A stretch of 64,000 bases of DNA from Clostridium sp. CX1. Lineage in GTDB: Bacteria > Bacillota > Clostridia > Clostridiales > Clostridiaceae. The first letter of the stretch is position 1; each line of letters opens with the position of its first letter. A program made the translations under genes and the position numbers. Below the pieces are notes generated by a model, which had not been told where the DNA came from, ran no database searches, and saw only the letters and a list, made by a program, of their open reading frames with translations. Below are positions 38,937 to 48,726 of the stretch, in pieces. The stretch covers positions 1 to 64,000 of the forward strand of contig NZ_JAODOO010000012.1 in the NCBI RefSeq assembly GCF_025398335.1. The letters run 5' to 3'.

Positions 38937-39290
38937 TTAACCCTTTGGTTTAAAAATTATGGCTCCTAAAAATCCAAATATTATTGCAGCAGAAATGCCG
39001 GCACTGGTTACTTCAAAAATTCCAGTTAACACTCCTACTATTCCATTTTTTTCACCTTCCATAAGAGCCCCTTTTACTAAAGCATTTCCAAAACTGCTTA
39101 TAGGAAGAGATGCCCCAGCGCCAGCAAACTTTACCAGAGGCTCATATAAACCAAAACCTCCAAGTATAGCTCCTATTACCACTAAAGTAGTAGTTGTGTG
39201 AGCCGGTGTAAGTTTCAGCACATCCATCATAAGCTGACCAATTACACATATTCCTCCACCTATAATGAATGCCCAAATAAATTTTTCCAT
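38937..39290 (-). CDS. spoVAE: Stage V sporulation protein AE
   Basis: The protein has about 117 residues with three or four membrane helices. ATG 39290 follows GAGGTG; the in-frame start at 39308 lies in that site. GGGICVIGQLMMD and GAGASLPISSFGNALVKGAL are SpoVAE (AEb-type) motifs. With SpoVAC and SpoVAD it forms the channel that moves Ca-dipicolinic acid across the inner spore membrane. It is 20 nt after spoVAD. Confidence 0.92.
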   Translation of the reverse strand: MEKFIWAFIIGGGICVIGQLMMDVLKLTPAHTTTTLVVIGAILGGFGLYEPLVKFAGAGASLPISSFGNALVKGALMEGEKNGIVGVLTGIFEVTSAGISAAIIFGFLGAIIFKPKG

Positions 39291-39310
39291 AACGGTTAAA
39301 CACCTCACTT

Positions 39311-40312
39311 TTATATTTCAATGGAAACTGCATGAGCAACACCTGGTATACTTTCCTTTTGTTGATAGGACATTGGTGATAGTAAAGCACCTGTTGCGAT
39401 TACTAAAATTCTTTTTAATTCTCCTTTTTTCATTCTATTTAAAAAGTGTCCATAAGTTACTGTAGCAGCACAAGCACAACCACTTGCTCCTGCAAATACT
39501 GGCTGATCCTTTCTATACATTAAAGTACCGCAATCCGTTAAAATATCTTCAGGGATTTTCAAACCATCTTTTCTTAATAATTCTGCTGCAATTTCATGAC
39601 CTATCTTGCCTAAATCACCAGTAGAAATTAAGTCATAATAGGTAGGATCAATATTCAAGTCTCTAAAATGAGCTTCTATAGTATCCACTGCTGCTGGTGC
39701 CATTGCAGCTCCCATATTAAAGGGATCAGAAATTCCCATGTCAACCACCTTACCGATAGTTGCAGAGGTTATTCTAGGACCATTTCCTTCCTTAGATACC
39801 AGCGCAGCACCGGCTCCCGTTACAGTCCACTGAGCAGTAGGTGGCTTTTGTCCGCCATACTCTGTAGGATATCTAAATTGCTTTTCTGCTGCAGCATTGT
39901 GACTAGCTGTGCCACATACAACATATTGTGCTGCTCCGCTATCTACCAACTGTGCTGCCAAGGCTAAGCCTTCCATAGAACTAGAACAGGCACCAAATAT
40001 GCCAAGATAAGGTATAGCTAAAGTTCTTGCAGCAAAACTACTAGTAATTATTTGATTCATTAAATCTCCACTTATCATGAAATTTATATCCTCTTTTTTA
40101 ACTTTTCCCTTTTTAATCGCTATTTCACAGGCTTCCTCTAATAACTTTTTTTCTGATTTTTCAAAACTATCTTGACCTAGCCATATATCATCATGAAGAA
40201 TATCAAAATCTTCCGCCAGATTACCTTTAGCTTCAAAAGGCCCTCCTACTGCAGAGGAGGAAATAATAACAGGCTTAGAATTAAACACCCATGATTGATG
40301 CCCCTTAATCAT
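39311..40312 (-). CDS. spoVAD: Stage V sporulation protein AD
   Basis: The protein has 333 residues with a thiolase-like fold. GIFGACSSSMEGLALAAQLV keeps the thiolase Cys region, and CGTLMYRKDQPVFAGASGCACAA is typical of SpoVAD in part. In B. subtilis SpoVAD binds dipicolinic acid on the outer face of the inner spore membrane. ATG 40312 directly follows the spoVAC stop codon, so translation is coupled. Confidence 0.95.
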   Translation of the reverse strand: MIKGHQSWVFNSKPVIISSSAVGGPFEAKGNLAEDFDILHDDIWLGQDSFEKSEKKLLEEACEIAIKKGKVKKEDINFMISGDLMNQIITSSFAARTLAIPYLGIFGACSSSMEGLALAAQLVDSGAAQYVVCGTASHNAAAEKQFRYPTEYGGQKPPTAQWTVTGAGAALVSKEGNGPRITSATIGKVVDMGISDPFNMGAAMAPAAVDTIEAHFRDLNIDPTYYDLISTGDLGKIGHEIAAELLRKDGLKIPEDILTDCGTLMYRKDQPVFAGASGCACAATVTYGHFLNRMKKGELKRILVIATGALLSPMSYQQKESIPGVAHAVSIEI

Positions 40313-40792
40313 TTACATCCCACCTAACCACTTAAAAGTAATTTTAATTATTCCAACTATAAAAGCTGAAAAAACTCCAAAAGTAATTACTGAACCTGCT
40401 AATTTAAACATATTTCCACCGACTCCTAGTACATACCCCTCACTTTTATGTTCAATAGCAGTGGAAGCTATTGAATTGGCAAAGCCAGTTACTGGAATAG
40501 CTGTTCCTGCTCCAGCCCACTGAGCAATATGGTCAAAGACACCAAAACCTGTTAGTAAAACTGTCGCGATAATTACAACTGCTGAAGTAGGGTTTCCAGC
40601 TGTAGCTTCACTAAAATGAAAGTATTTTATGAATATGTATTGTATTGCTTGACCAATAGTACATATTATTCCCCCACTTATAAATGCTCTAATGCAATTT
40701 CGTAAGACAGCTCTTTGTGGTTCTTTTTCTTGAGCTAGTTTTTGATATTGCTGCTGAGCCGGTGTTAACTTCTTCTTTTTTTTATTAGACAT
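40313..40792 (-). CDS. spoVAC: Stage V sporulation protein AC
   Basis: The protein has about 159 residues. ATG 40792 follows GAAGGTGAT. A lysine-rich N-terminus (SNKKKKKLTPAQQQY) precedes about four membrane helices, with FISGGIICTIGQ and GTAIPVTGFANSIASTAIEHK, as in SpoVAC. In B. subtilis SpoVAC acts as a mechanosensitive channel for dipicolinic acid release. It is coupled to spoVAD. Confidence 0.94.
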   Translation of the reverse strand: MSNKKKKKLTPAQQQYQKLAQEKEPQRAVLRNCIRAFISGGIICTIGQAIQYIFIKYFHFSEATAGNPTSAVVIIATVLLTGFGVFDHIAQWAGAGTAIPVTGFANSIASTAIEHKSEGYVLGVGGNMFKLAGSVITFGVFSAFIVGIIKITFKWLGGM

Positions 40793-40804
40793 TTTTATCA
40801 CCTT

Positions 40805-41665
40805 CTAACGTAGTAAATGTGGCTCTAATTTTTCCATTACTTTTTTTAGTCTATTAGCATTATTAATATACATATCCTTTGCCTTCTGGTTTTCTGTTTC
40901 TAATGCGTACTTCATAAGATCTGCTGCACTTTTTTCAATGCTTGCATATAATAACTCCCTAACATTAGTTTGAGGAAGTTGTATTACATCATCAAAAAGA
41001 TCCACGTATAGCTCACCACTAGAATTCACTTGACCTATAAACACGTTGTCTAAGGTTACTCCCATATTTTCTAACTGAGCATTTAGCCATCCTTGATTCA
41101 ACCCTAGGTTAGCTAGAGATTCATTTATTACGTTCCCATCTAAAATAACTGTTTGAGGTGCTGTTTGAGGAGATACCTTTATTCCTAAGTCCTTTGGAGT
41201 AACAGGTTTTTTATCTGATTTCAAAATTACATTTAAGTCTCCCGTTGACTCCATTACCGCAAATTCTACATCTGCCAAACTAAATACATTCTTAGATCTT
41301 AATCCCCTTAGAAGGTCTTCACCAGTAAACCTTGAGGACTTTAGGTTTTCCTCCATTACCTTACCTTCCTTTATAACCACCACTTCTTTTCCATTTATTA
41401 AGTCATATATGAACTTACTTTTCATAGCTAAATAATCTAATGCTATAGGCATAAAAATCCATACTGCCAACGCTATAACTCCAAATACCCAGTTTGATAT
41501 TAAATTTAAGGATACTAAAGAAACTAAGATACCAATCACAGAGTAGTTAATAAAGCTAAAAGGCGTAATTTTAGCCTGACCTTTTCTTCCTAAAATTTTA
41601 ACTAAAATAAGAGTCAAAAAAAATAAACCTATAGACCTAAATAACACAATCACCCAAGTTTTCAT
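40805..41665 (-). CDS. DUF421 membrane protein fused to a DUF1657-like tail
   Basis: The protein has 286 residues. N-terminal membrane helices (about 5-80) lead into a DUF421 domain (KEVVVIKEGKVMEENL, LADVEFAVMES, VTPKDLGIKV). The last 50 residues, with SIEKSAADLMKYALETENQ, resemble the DUF1657 stretch SAAATMKTFALQTEDKQAK in the two small neighbours, so a DUF421-DUF1657 fusion is inferred. It lies 12 nt from spoVAC and 12 nt from the first DUF1657 gene, clearly in the spoVA operon. Confidence 0.85.
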   Translation of the reverse strand: MKTWVIVLFRSIGLFFLTLILVKILGRKGQAKITPFSFINYSVIGILVSLVSLNLISNWVFGVIALAVWIFMPIALDYLAMKSKFIYDLINGKEVVVIKEGKVMEENLKSSRFTGEDLLRGLRSKNVFSLADVEFAVMESTGDLNVILKSDKKPVTPKDLGIKVSPQTAPQTVILDGNVINESLANLGLNQGWLNAQLENMGVTLDNVFIGQVNSSGELYVDLFDDVIQLPQTNVRELLYASIEKSAADLMKYALETENQKAKDMYINNANRLKKVMEKLEPHLLR

Positions 41666-41677
41666 GACTACCTCCGA

Positions 41678-41884
41678 TTAATTCCCCTTATACTGTGGTT
41701 CTTGAAGCTGTATAGCCTTTAATCTTTTTTCTAAGTCCTGAAGGACTTCTTCAGTTATCTTTAACGCCTCTCTGTAGGCATTCTTTGCTTTCCTATCTTG
41801 TGTTTGTATAGAATAGATTCTCAAAGTACTTTGAGCACTCTTCAAGTTAACCAAAGTTTGCTTTACGTTTGATCCAACAGTCAA
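41678..41884 (-). CDS. DUF1657 protein, first gene of the spoVA-type operon
   Basis: The protein has 68 residues. AAGGAGGAG lies 5 nt before TTG 41884; the longer ORF to 41959 has no ribosome binding site and a low-complexity Asn/Lys start. LRIYSIQTQDRKAK and QEPQYKGN match the paralogue at 38648-38854, which is also 68 residues. A sporulation promoter (sigma-G type) is expected upstream but I could not find a convincing one. Confidence 0.85.
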   Translation of the reverse strand: MTVGSNVKQTLVNLKSAQSTLRIYSIQTQDRKAKNAYREALKITEEVLQDLEKRLKAIQLQEPQYKGN

Positions 41885-41977
41885 AATATCTCCTCCTTGT
41901 TGAAGAATTTTTATTTTAAAGCTATAGTTATTTTTACGCTTATTTTTGTTTTTATTCACAATAACTACATAATAAAA

Positions 41978-42007
41978 AAAGCAAGAGTAACTATATACTC
42001 CTGCTTT
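41978..42007 (-). terminator. Terminator of the lactate operon
   Basis: AAAGCAAGAGTA (41978-41989) pairs with TACTCCTGCTTT (41996-42007) with one U-G pair, and a seven-T run follows on the minus strand. It lies 32 nt after the lctD stop. Confidence 0.82.
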
Positions 42008-42038
42008 ATAATATAATTTACATTTTATATTTTGAAGG

Positions 42039-43445
42039 CTACTGACATACCTTACCAGGGTTTAAAATATTCTTAGGATCAAAAGCTAGTTTTATTCCCT
42101 TCATTAAACTCATATATTCACTACCATACTGTTCAAATAGATATGATTTCTTAGCATATCCAATACCGTGTTCTCCTGACACCTGTCCATTTAACTCTAC
42201 AGACTTCTTATACATACATTCAAATACATCTTTAAGTTTTTTATCCCACTGCTGCTGACCTAATTCGTCTCTTAACACATAGACATGTAAATTTCCATCA
42301 CCGGCATGACCAAAGCTTCTTATTCTTACATTAAATTCTTTCTGAAGCTCATCAGTATACTTAACAAACTCTGCCACCCTGTTTCTTGGAACTACAACAT
42401 CACATTCATCCATTTCTGTAGTTGTGGCCTTTACCGCTTCAAGGAAAGCACCTCTAGCTGACCATACCGCTTCCTTTCTCTCATCAGTATCTGTAATATA
42501 TACATCTAGTGCTCCCTCTTCCAGACAGATATTAGCAACCTTTTCATAATCTTTTTCTATATCTTCTTTACTATTGCCATCAAAAGTTAAAAGCAAATAT
42601 GCATCGGAAGAGTTATCTGGGAACTTCTTGCCTAAAAACTCTTCTGCTGCAAGTATTACTTCCCTCTGCATAAACTCTACTGCTGTTGGTATTGATTTTG
42701 ATTTTATAATCTTAGGTACTGTATTTATTGCCATATCTAGATTAGGGAAAGGAATAAGTAAACTTATTGATTTCTTTGGCAATGGTAGTAATCTGAGTAC
42801 AGCCTTTGTAACTATTCCTAAGGTTCCCTCAGAACCACAGATTAAATCCTTTATGCTATATCCTGAACTATTTTTAACTACCTTTCCGCCAACTTCTATT
42901 ACCTTTCCTGTTGGAAGTACTACTGTTAGCCCTCTTACATAGTCTCTTGTAACTCCATACTTAACAGCTCTCATTCCACCAGCATTTGTGTTTATGTTTC
43001 CACCTATAGTTGCTGATTTTTCACCTGGATCTGGTGGATAAAATAAGTCATGTTCCTCTACAAACTTACCAATCTCCATTAAAAGAACTCCCGGTTCTAA
43101 AGTTAATGTGAGATTTTCTTCATCTAACTCAAGAATTCTATTCATTTTAGTTAAATTAATCATTATTCCACCGTATATAGGAACAGATGCTCCAACTAGT
43201 CCAGTTCCTGACCCTCTAGCAACCACAGGAATACTATTTTCATAGGCATAAGTCATTATACTGGAAACCTCTTCTGTACTTAATACCTCTACCATAACTT
43301 CTGGCATTCTACTTACTCCACCTAACTCGTCATGGCTAAAATCTTCATTTATATTCTCTCCTACATAAACTCTATCTTCCCCTACTATACTTACTAAAAA
43401 CTCAATATCCTTTTTATTTATTTTTGTATATTCATTATTGCTCAT
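42039..43445 (-). CDS. lctD: FAD-linked lactate dehydrogenase subunit (LctD/GlcD type)
   Basis: The protein has 468 residues. The PCMH-type FAD domain is marked by [14 protein letters not shown] and [22 protein letters not shown] in part; the C-terminal FAD_oxidase_C domain holds [12 protein letters not shown] and [10 protein letters not shown]. With EtfA and EtfB encoded directly upstream it matches the electron-bifurcating/confurcating lactate dehydrogenase described in Acetobacterium woodii, which oxidises lactate with NAD driven by reduced ferredoxin oxidation. It is the last gene of the lctP-larA-etfB-etfA-lctD operon. Confidence 0.9.
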   Translation of the reverse strand: MSNNEYTKINKKDIEFLVSIVGEDRVYVGENINEDFSHDELGGVSRMPEVMVEVLSTEEVSSIMTYAYENSIPVVARGSGTGLVGASVPIYGGIMINLTKMNRILELDEENLTLTLEPGVLLMEIGKFVEEHDLFYPPDPGEKSATIGGNINTNAGGMRAVKYGVTRDYVRGLTVVLPTGKVIEVGGKVVKNSSGYSIKDLICGSEGTLGIVTKAVLRLLPLPKKSISLLIPFPNLDMAINTVPKIIKSKSIPTAVEFMQREVILAAEEFLGKKFPDNSSDAYLLLTFDGNSKEDIEKDYEKVANICLEEGALDVYITDTDERKEAVWSARGAFLEAVKATTTEMDECDVVVPRNRVAEFVKYTDELQKEFNVRIRSFGHAGDGNLHVYVLRDELGQQQWDKKLKDVFECMYKKSVELNGQVSGEHGIGYAKKSYLFEQYGSEYMSLMKGIKLAFDPKNILNPGKVCQ

Positions 43446-43458
43446 AGTCTTTCCCTCC

Positions 43459-44658
43459 TTAAGCTATCCCTTTTCCTTCTTTAATATTATTTATTAATTT
43501 TGGGACTACCTCATAAATATCTCCTACTATTCCATAGTGAGCTACATTGAATATGGAAGCTTTCGGATCTTTGTTTATGGCAATTATACAATCTGAACCC
43601 TTCATTCCTGCTACAAACTGTACTGAACCGGATACTCCACAGGTTATTATAAGCTTTGGTTTTACTGTTCTTCCACTTAAACCTATTTGACGTTTTGCAT
43701 CTCCCCAACCTGCTTCTATCATAGGCCTTGTAACAGCTACCTGTCCACCAAGTAAGTTTGCCAACTCTCTTATCATTTCTAAGTCTCTTTCTGCCTTAAT
43801 TCCTCTTCCTGCAACCACTATAACTTCTGCCTCAGATATACCTATTTCTGCTTCTTTTTTAGTTACCTTTAATACCTCTATATTTGAGTGGAGCTTTGAG
43901 CTATCTAGTTCACATTCTATTACTTTTCCTGATTCTTCCTCAGCTCTCTGTGGTGCATTCATTACCTTATATCTTACTGTTGCAAGCTGTGGTCTATTAT
44001 TTGGATTTAAAATCTGTGCCATTATATTTCCGCCAAAGGCTGGTCTAATCTGAACTAAATCTGTGTTTTCCTTTATATCAAGTACTGTACAGTCTGCTGT
44101 TAATCCAGTTCTAAACCTTGCCGCTACTCTTGGTGCAAGAGACCTTCCTACAGTTGTTGCTCCAACTAATAGTGTAGATGGCTTAACCTTATTTATAAAG
44201 TCTTCCACTGCTGCTGTATATGGCTCTATTCTGAAGTCCTTTAATTCTTCATAATCATATAGGAATACTTCATCTACCCCATAATGTAGTAGTTCCTTAG
44301 CCCTATCCTTAATACCCTGTCCTACAAATACAGCATATACTGGATGATTAATTTTTTCTGCTAATTCCCTTCCTTTACCTATAAGTTCATAGGTTACAGG
44401 GTGTATTTCACCTTCTACATGGTCTACGTACACAGCTATTCCCTTCCATAGGCTCTTATCAATAGCAACTTCTTCATCTTCAATAAATTCCATTACTCCT
44501 GCTGGTCCCTTTTTCACACAAAGCTTACACATCTTACAAGCAGCATTGATTTCAATTTTTCCATCCTTCTCTTCCATAGCTGAAAATGGACATACATTCA
44601 TTAATTCTTCTATAATTGAAGGAGTTAACTTCTCCTGATTTACTAACAATCTACCCAC
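43459..44658 (-). CDS. lctC: Electron transfer flavoprotein alpha subunit with Fe-S N-terminus
   Basis: The protein has 399 residues; GGAGG lies 9 nt before GTG 44658. The N-terminal 60 residues carry four Cys (CPFSAM and [12 protein letters not shown]), one 4Fe-4S site as in A. woodii LctC. The C-terminal FAD domain has [26 protein letters not shown] and [20 protein letters not shown], typical of EtfA. The Fe-S site separates it from ordinary EtfA. It pairs with the next upstream gene. Confidence 0.92.
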   Translation of the reverse strand: MGRLLVNQEKLTPSIIEELMNVCPFSAMEEKDGKIEINAACKMCKLCVKKGPAGVMEFIEDEEVAIDKSLWKGIAVYVDHVEGEIHPVTYELIGKGRELAEKINHPVYAVFVGQGIKDRAKELLHYGVDEVFLYDYEELKDFRIEPYTAAVEDFINKVKPSTLLVGATTVGRSLAPRVAARFRTGLTADCTVLDIKENTDLVQIRPAFGGNIMAQILNPNNRPQLATVRYKVMNAPQRAEEESGKVIECELDSSKLHSNIEVLKVTKKEAEIGISEAEVIVVAGRGIKAERDLEMIRELANLLGGQVAVTRPMIEAGWGDAKRQIGLSGRTVKPKLIITCGVSGSVQFVAGMKGSDCIIAINKDPKASIFNVAHYGIVGDIYEVVPKLINNIKEGKGIA

Positions 44659-44734
44659 TTTTCATTCCTCCACATCTTTTTGTCATATTTTCTACTTTTA
44701 AATTATAAGTTCTTTCTTAAAAGGAATAATTATC

Positions 44735-45523
44735 TTAAATAAACTTAAGCTCTTTAAGCTTTTTAGTTAACCTATTTCCCAATTCTTCTCCAGTTCCAGT
44801 CCACATTTCTTTATCTGTATTTACTTCTGGTGGAAATATTCTTTCTACCTGTGTTGGTGATCCATTTAGTCCATACTTCTTTTCATTTTGGTCCTCAAAA
44901 TCTTTTAAACCTAGGATTCTAATTTCTCTATCCTTTGTCTCTAATTTCTTTCTATAGGATGGAAGTCTTGGTTGAAATATATCCTTCTCCACTGTAAGTA
45001 GGCAAGGAAACTTTATTCTTGCTACTTCAATAGTATTAGGCATATCCATTTCCACTACTATTGAATCCTTTTTTATTTCCTCTATCTTTAACACATTTGA
45101 TATATGTGGTATTCCCAAATATTCAGCCATTTCCGGTCCTACCTGAGCTGTATCTCCATCTGTTGTCTGTTTTCCACAAAGTATTAAATCTATATTACCC
45201 ATTTTCTTTACACCTTGTGACAATGTATAAGAAGTTGCGATTACGTCTGCTCCTGCAAATTTTCTATCTGAAAGAAGTACTCCTTCATCTGCCCCCATCA
45301 TATAAGCTTCTTTAATTACTTCCGCTGCCTGTGGTGGTCCCATACTGATTACTTTAACGGTACCACCTTCTTCTTCCCTTATTCTTAATGCTGTTTCTAA
45401 AGCATACAGGTCATATGGATTCATCTTTGAATCTACTCCATCTCTTTTTAACACTCCAGTTACTGGGTCTACTTCTACCTTTGTAGTTCCTGGCACCTGT
45501 TTTATACATACTAAAATATCCAT
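44735..45523 (-). CDS. lctB: Electron transfer flavoprotein beta subunit
   Basis: The protein has 262 residues. [15 protein letters not shown] at the N-terminus, [17 protein letters not shown], and [21 protein letters not shown] are EtfB motifs. In bifurcating complexes this subunit holds the bifurcating FAD. It is 30 nt after larA and 76 nt before etfA (lctC). Confidence 0.92.
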   Translation of the reverse strand: MDILVCIKQVPGTTKVEVDPVTGVLKRDGVDSKMNPYDLYALETALRIREEEGGTVKVISMGPPQAAEVIKEAYMMGADEGVLLSDRKFAGADVIATSYTLSQGVKKMGNIDLILCGKQTTDGDTAQVGPEMAEYLGIPHISNVLKIEEIKKDSIVVEMDMPNTIEVARIKFPCLLTVEKDIFQPRLPSYRKKLETKDREIRILGLKDFEDQNEKKYGLNGSPTQVERIFPPEVNTDKEMWTGTGEELGNRLTKKLKELKFI

Positions 45524-45553
45524 ATCTATACCTCCAATTTTTTTAAATCCTAA

Positions 45554-46828
45554 TTATCTAACTATAACGGATACTCCATCAGGAATAACCGCCACCTTTG
45601 CATCCTTACCCTTTAATTCATAAGCCCTGTTAAGTGCCTCCTTAAAGCTGTAGGCATGTTCCATGTGCATATTTTTTATCATTTTAGGGTCGCACATATC
45701 TGTAACCAATATAACTGTATACTTATCAAGCATTCTAGCTAATATTTGAAATTCCCATTGATCTGGTACAGTTTCATTTCTCGGCACTTTAGCTATCCTA
45801 TCTAAAAGCTCTCTCGGTGATTTTGCGTTAGCTAGATTATCGTAAAAGGATTGTCCTCCATGTCCATCATTGCAGGCGGACACCATAATTATCACTCCAC
45901 CTTCATTACAAGTAGCCTCTGCAGCAGTCATTCCCTTAACGGATTGGTATATATTCTGATCTAGCGGATAACCGCCATTAGTTGAAACTACTATATCTGC
46001 CTTAACTCTATCTATCTCTGATAGTTCCATAACAAATTTACAGCCTTCCTCATGAGCAAACTCACTGTGTCCTGCTACTGCATTTATAATTCTCTTTTCA
46101 CTATCTATTACTACATTTAATATAAAAGCTAATTTAGCCTTTTCTGCGGCATAAAGCATGTCTTTGTGTATGGGATTGTTTTTGAGTATACCTGTTCTTG
46201 CATAAGGGCTAGCTATAAATTCTGAGCAATGGTTTGCCATAACAGTCTTTGCTGATGCAATTCCCGGTAATATACTTTTTCTTCCGCCAGAAAAACCTGC
46301 AAAGAAATGAGCTTCGATAAATCCTTCTGCAATTAATAGCTCAGTTTCCACAGCTAATTTATTTATTATAAGCTCTCCTCCAGAAGGAAGTGTTCCCAGT
46401 TTAACCATGCTGCTATCATCTTGCGAGTCATGTATTAATATCTGTTCCTTCTCTACAATTTCCTTCCCAAATTTATTTATAAGCTCTTCCCTGGTAGAAG
46501 CCCTATGAAATCCTGTTGCTATAAGAATTTTTATATCAATATTGGGACTTATCTCTCTTATCCTTTTTAGCAATATAGGCATTGTAATCTTACTTGGAAC
46601 TGGTCTTGTATGATCACTGGTTATAATAACCATGTTATTTTTGCCTTTTACTAAATCTTCAAGCTTATCACTTGATATAGGGTTGTCTAATGCTCTTTCT
46701 ACAATTTGTTCTTGACTTAAGTCAGTTCTGTATTCTGCTGCCTTTGACTCTAAAATTCCAACAAGGTTCTTATCTTCTATTTCTATTTCCATAATTTTTT
46801 TGTGATAGGGTAATCCTATTTTAGCCAC
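45554..46828 (-). CDS. larA: Nickel-dependent lactate racemase
   Basis: The protein has 424 residues; AGGAGG precedes GTG 46828. Every key residue of Lactobacillus plantarum LarA falls at the same number: D72 and R75 (SDHTRP), H108, H174, K184 (GGRKSILPG, the pincer-cofactor lysine) and H200. It interconverts D- and L-lactate with the nickel-pincer cofactor. The cofactor genes larB, larC and larE are not in the window. Its place inside the lactate operon lets one dehydrogenase use both isomers. Confidence 0.93.
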   Translation of the reverse strand: MAKIGLPYHKKIMEIEIEDKNLVGILESKAAEYRTDLSQEQIVERALDNPISSDKLEDLVKGKNNMVIITSDHTRPVPSKITMPILLKRIREISPNIDIKILIATGFHRASTREELINKFGKEIVEKEQILIHDSQDDSSMVKLGTLPSGGELIINKLAVETELLIAEGFIEAHFFAGFSGGRKSILPGIASAKTVMANHCSEFIASPYARTGILKNNPIHKDMLYAAEKAKLAFILNVVIDSEKRIINAVAGHSEFAHEEGCKFVMELSEIDRVKADIVVSTNGGYPLDQNIYQSVKGMTAAEATCNEGGVIIMVSACNDGHGGQSFYDNLANAKSPRELLDRIAKVPRNETVPDQWEFQILARMLDKYTVILVTDMCDPKMIKNMHMEHAYSFKEALNRAYELKGKDAKVAVIPDGVSVIVR

Positions 46829-46902
46829 TTTAACTCCTCCTAAGCTTTATTATTTAGTCTTATATTAACTCTCTATAGGGTTTAAGTTTTTATTTAACTT
46901 GG

Positions 46903-48426
46903 TTAAAATCCAAATATAGGCCCTGCAAAATATGCTATTATTCCTAAAACTGCTACATAAACTAAACAAAACTTTAAAGTAGCATTTAAAATTTTTCCTT
47001 CTGATCCTGCTAATCCTGTTGCAGCAGTTGCAACAGCAATACTCTGAGGTGATATCATCTTTCCAGCTGTAGCTCCACCGGTATTTGCCGCCGCAAGCCA
47101 GAATGGATTTAAACCTAGAGACTTTGCTACTTCCACTTGAAGTCCTCCAAAGAGAACATTTGCTGATGTATCACTACCTGTAACAAAGGTACCGAGAGCA
47201 CCAATTATTGGAGCTATAAAAGGGTAAAAACTTCCTGTTACTGATACTAACACTAAAGCTATTGCTTTAATCATTCCGCTGTAACTCATAACCTTTGCCA
47301 GTGCCACTATGGAAACTATAGTTATTGCAGACTTTGTCATCTGCTTAACTGTTTGGAAGAGTACAGAGACTATTTCCCCAAATCTAGCCCCCTGTATCAT
47401 TCCACCTATAAAAGTTGCTATAATAATTATTGTTCCAGGATTAGCAATCCATGCAAAGGAGTAAGGGTGTCCACCTTCTCCACTATAAAATGACACTGAT
47501 GTCTGCACTGATACTAAATTTTTATTTACTATAGGAACTAAGGAACTAGTTGCCAGTATAAATACGAAAACTAAGATAAATGGAATCCATGCCAGAACCC
47601 CTCTTTGAATAGATATTTTTTCAGCATCTTTAGCTGCTGTGTCTTTATAGAATACTTTAGCCATAACTACTGTTGCAGCCATACATACTACTGAGCCTAG
47701 TATGGCTGGAAGTTCTGCGCCCATATACTTAGCTGCCAAAACCTCAGGTATGGCAAAGGATAAGCCAGAGACTAATGCTATTCCCCAAACGCCCTTTATT
47801 GCCTTAACACTTTTCCCTGTAAGCATCACTAACACTATTGGTATGATAATGATAAGAATTGTTAACTGAAGACCGACTGCGTAACTTAACTGAGTAACAT
47901 CTATGTTAGCTATCTTAGCAAGAGTTGATACCGGAAGACCTATAGCACCGAAGGCTGTAGGTGTTGTATTCGCTATTAAGCAAATAATTGCCGCAAATAT
48001 TGGGTCAAACCCAAGTGCTGCCATTATACTAGCTGGAATTGCTACCGCTGTTCCGAAACCTGCTATGGCTTCTAAAAATCCACCAAATCCCCAAGCAAGT
48101 ATAAGAACTAGTATTCTCTGGTCTGTTGTAATACCAGTCATCATCTTTTTTATTACATCCATGCTCTTAGTATGCAATGATAAATTATAGGTAAATACCG
48201 CTGCAATAATTACAATCATAATAGGCCATAGAGCCATTGCCGCCCCTTCTGCTCCTGCCCCAAGAGCCTGACCTAACGGCATTTTCCATACTATCATTGC
48301 TAGAATTATTGTTGTCAATAAAGCTATTGGACAAGTCTTATGTCCCGGCATTTTTAAAGCGCCAAGAGAAAGCATAAGCCAGGCTACTGGCAGCAATGCT
48401 ATAAAGAAAAGTAAATACATATTCAT
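46903..48426 (-). CDS. lctP: L-lactate permease
   Basis: The protein has 507 residues with about a dozen membrane helices. GGGGGG lies 5 nt before ATG 48426; the longer ORF to 48468 runs over the operator. LctP motifs are EAIAGFGTAVAIPASI, GAIGLPVSTLAKI, GTFVTGSDTSANVLFGGLQ and GGATAGKMISPQS. It imports lactate with protons. It is the first gene of the lactate operon and has an operator 24 nt upstream. Confidence 0.93.
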   Translation of the reverse strand: MNMYLLFFIALLPVAWLMLSLGALKMPGHKTCPIALLTTIILAMIVWKMPLGQALGAGAEGAAMALWPIMIVIIAAVFTYNLSLHTKSMDVIKKMMTGITTDQRILVLILAWGFGGFLEAIAGFGTAVAIPASIMAALGFDPIFAAIICLIANTTPTAFGAIGLPVSTLAKIANIDVTQLSYAVGLQLTILIIIIPIVLVMLTGKSVKAIKGVWGIALVSGLSFAIPEVLAAKYMGAELPAILGSVVCMAATVVMAKVFYKDTAAKDAEKISIQRGVLAWIPFILVFVFILATSSLVPIVNKNLVSVQTSVSFYSGEGGHPYSFAWIANPGTIIIIATFIGGMIQGARFGEIVSVLFQTVKQMTKSAITIVSIVALAKVMSYSGMIKAIALVLVSVTGSFYPFIAPIIGALGTFVTGSDTSANVLFGGLQVEVAKSLGLNPFWLAAANTGGATAGKMISPQSIAVATAATGLAGSEGKILNATLKFCLVYVAVLGIIAYFAGPIFGF

Positions 48427-48449
48427 AATAACCCCCCTGTTTGGTAATA

Positions 48450-48460
48450 TGGTCTTACCA
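48450..48460. promoter_or_regulatory. GntR/FCD-type operator before lctP
   Basis: TGGTCTTACCA is a perfect TGGT-N3-ACCA palindrome, the site class recognised by FadR/LldR/PdhR-type regulators. It is 24 nt from the lctP start. The second copy at 49163-49173 supports it. Confidence 0.75.
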
Positions 48461-48677
48461 CTTCCCATAGCTAAATAGTATCATTATCTTCTTAATATTA
48501 AAATAATAGTTATTTTGTTAACATCAAAGTTAAATTTTTCACTTTTCACTTCATCTTTGTAGTCATAACGTTTTCATAGTTTTTTCTATTTTTTAAAATT
48601 TTTTATATTTTTTATCCAAATTAATTGAAATAGCATACAGAGGTTATTTCATTAACAAATTTAGAAATAGGTAAAAA
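48461..48677. other. AT-rich intergenic region upstream of lctP
   Basis: This stretch between lctP and the short LctD-like gene is AT-rich and must contain the lctP promoter upstream of the operator. No gene or structured element was recognised. Confidence 0.35.
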
Positions 48678-48708
48678 AAAACCAGAGTAAAAAACTTACT
48701 CTGGTTTT
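48678..48708 (-). terminator. Terminator of the short LctD-like gene
   Basis: AAAACCAGAGTAA (48678-48690) and TTACTCTGGTTTT (48696-48708) pair perfectly over 13 bp with a 5-nt loop, followed by T-rich sequence on the minus strand. Confidence 0.88.
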
Positions 48709-48726
48709 AACAGTATGTAATGTAAC

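Noticed and set aside
42574-42942. 122-codon plus-strand ORF
   Set aside because: It is antisense to lctD and has no ribosome binding site.
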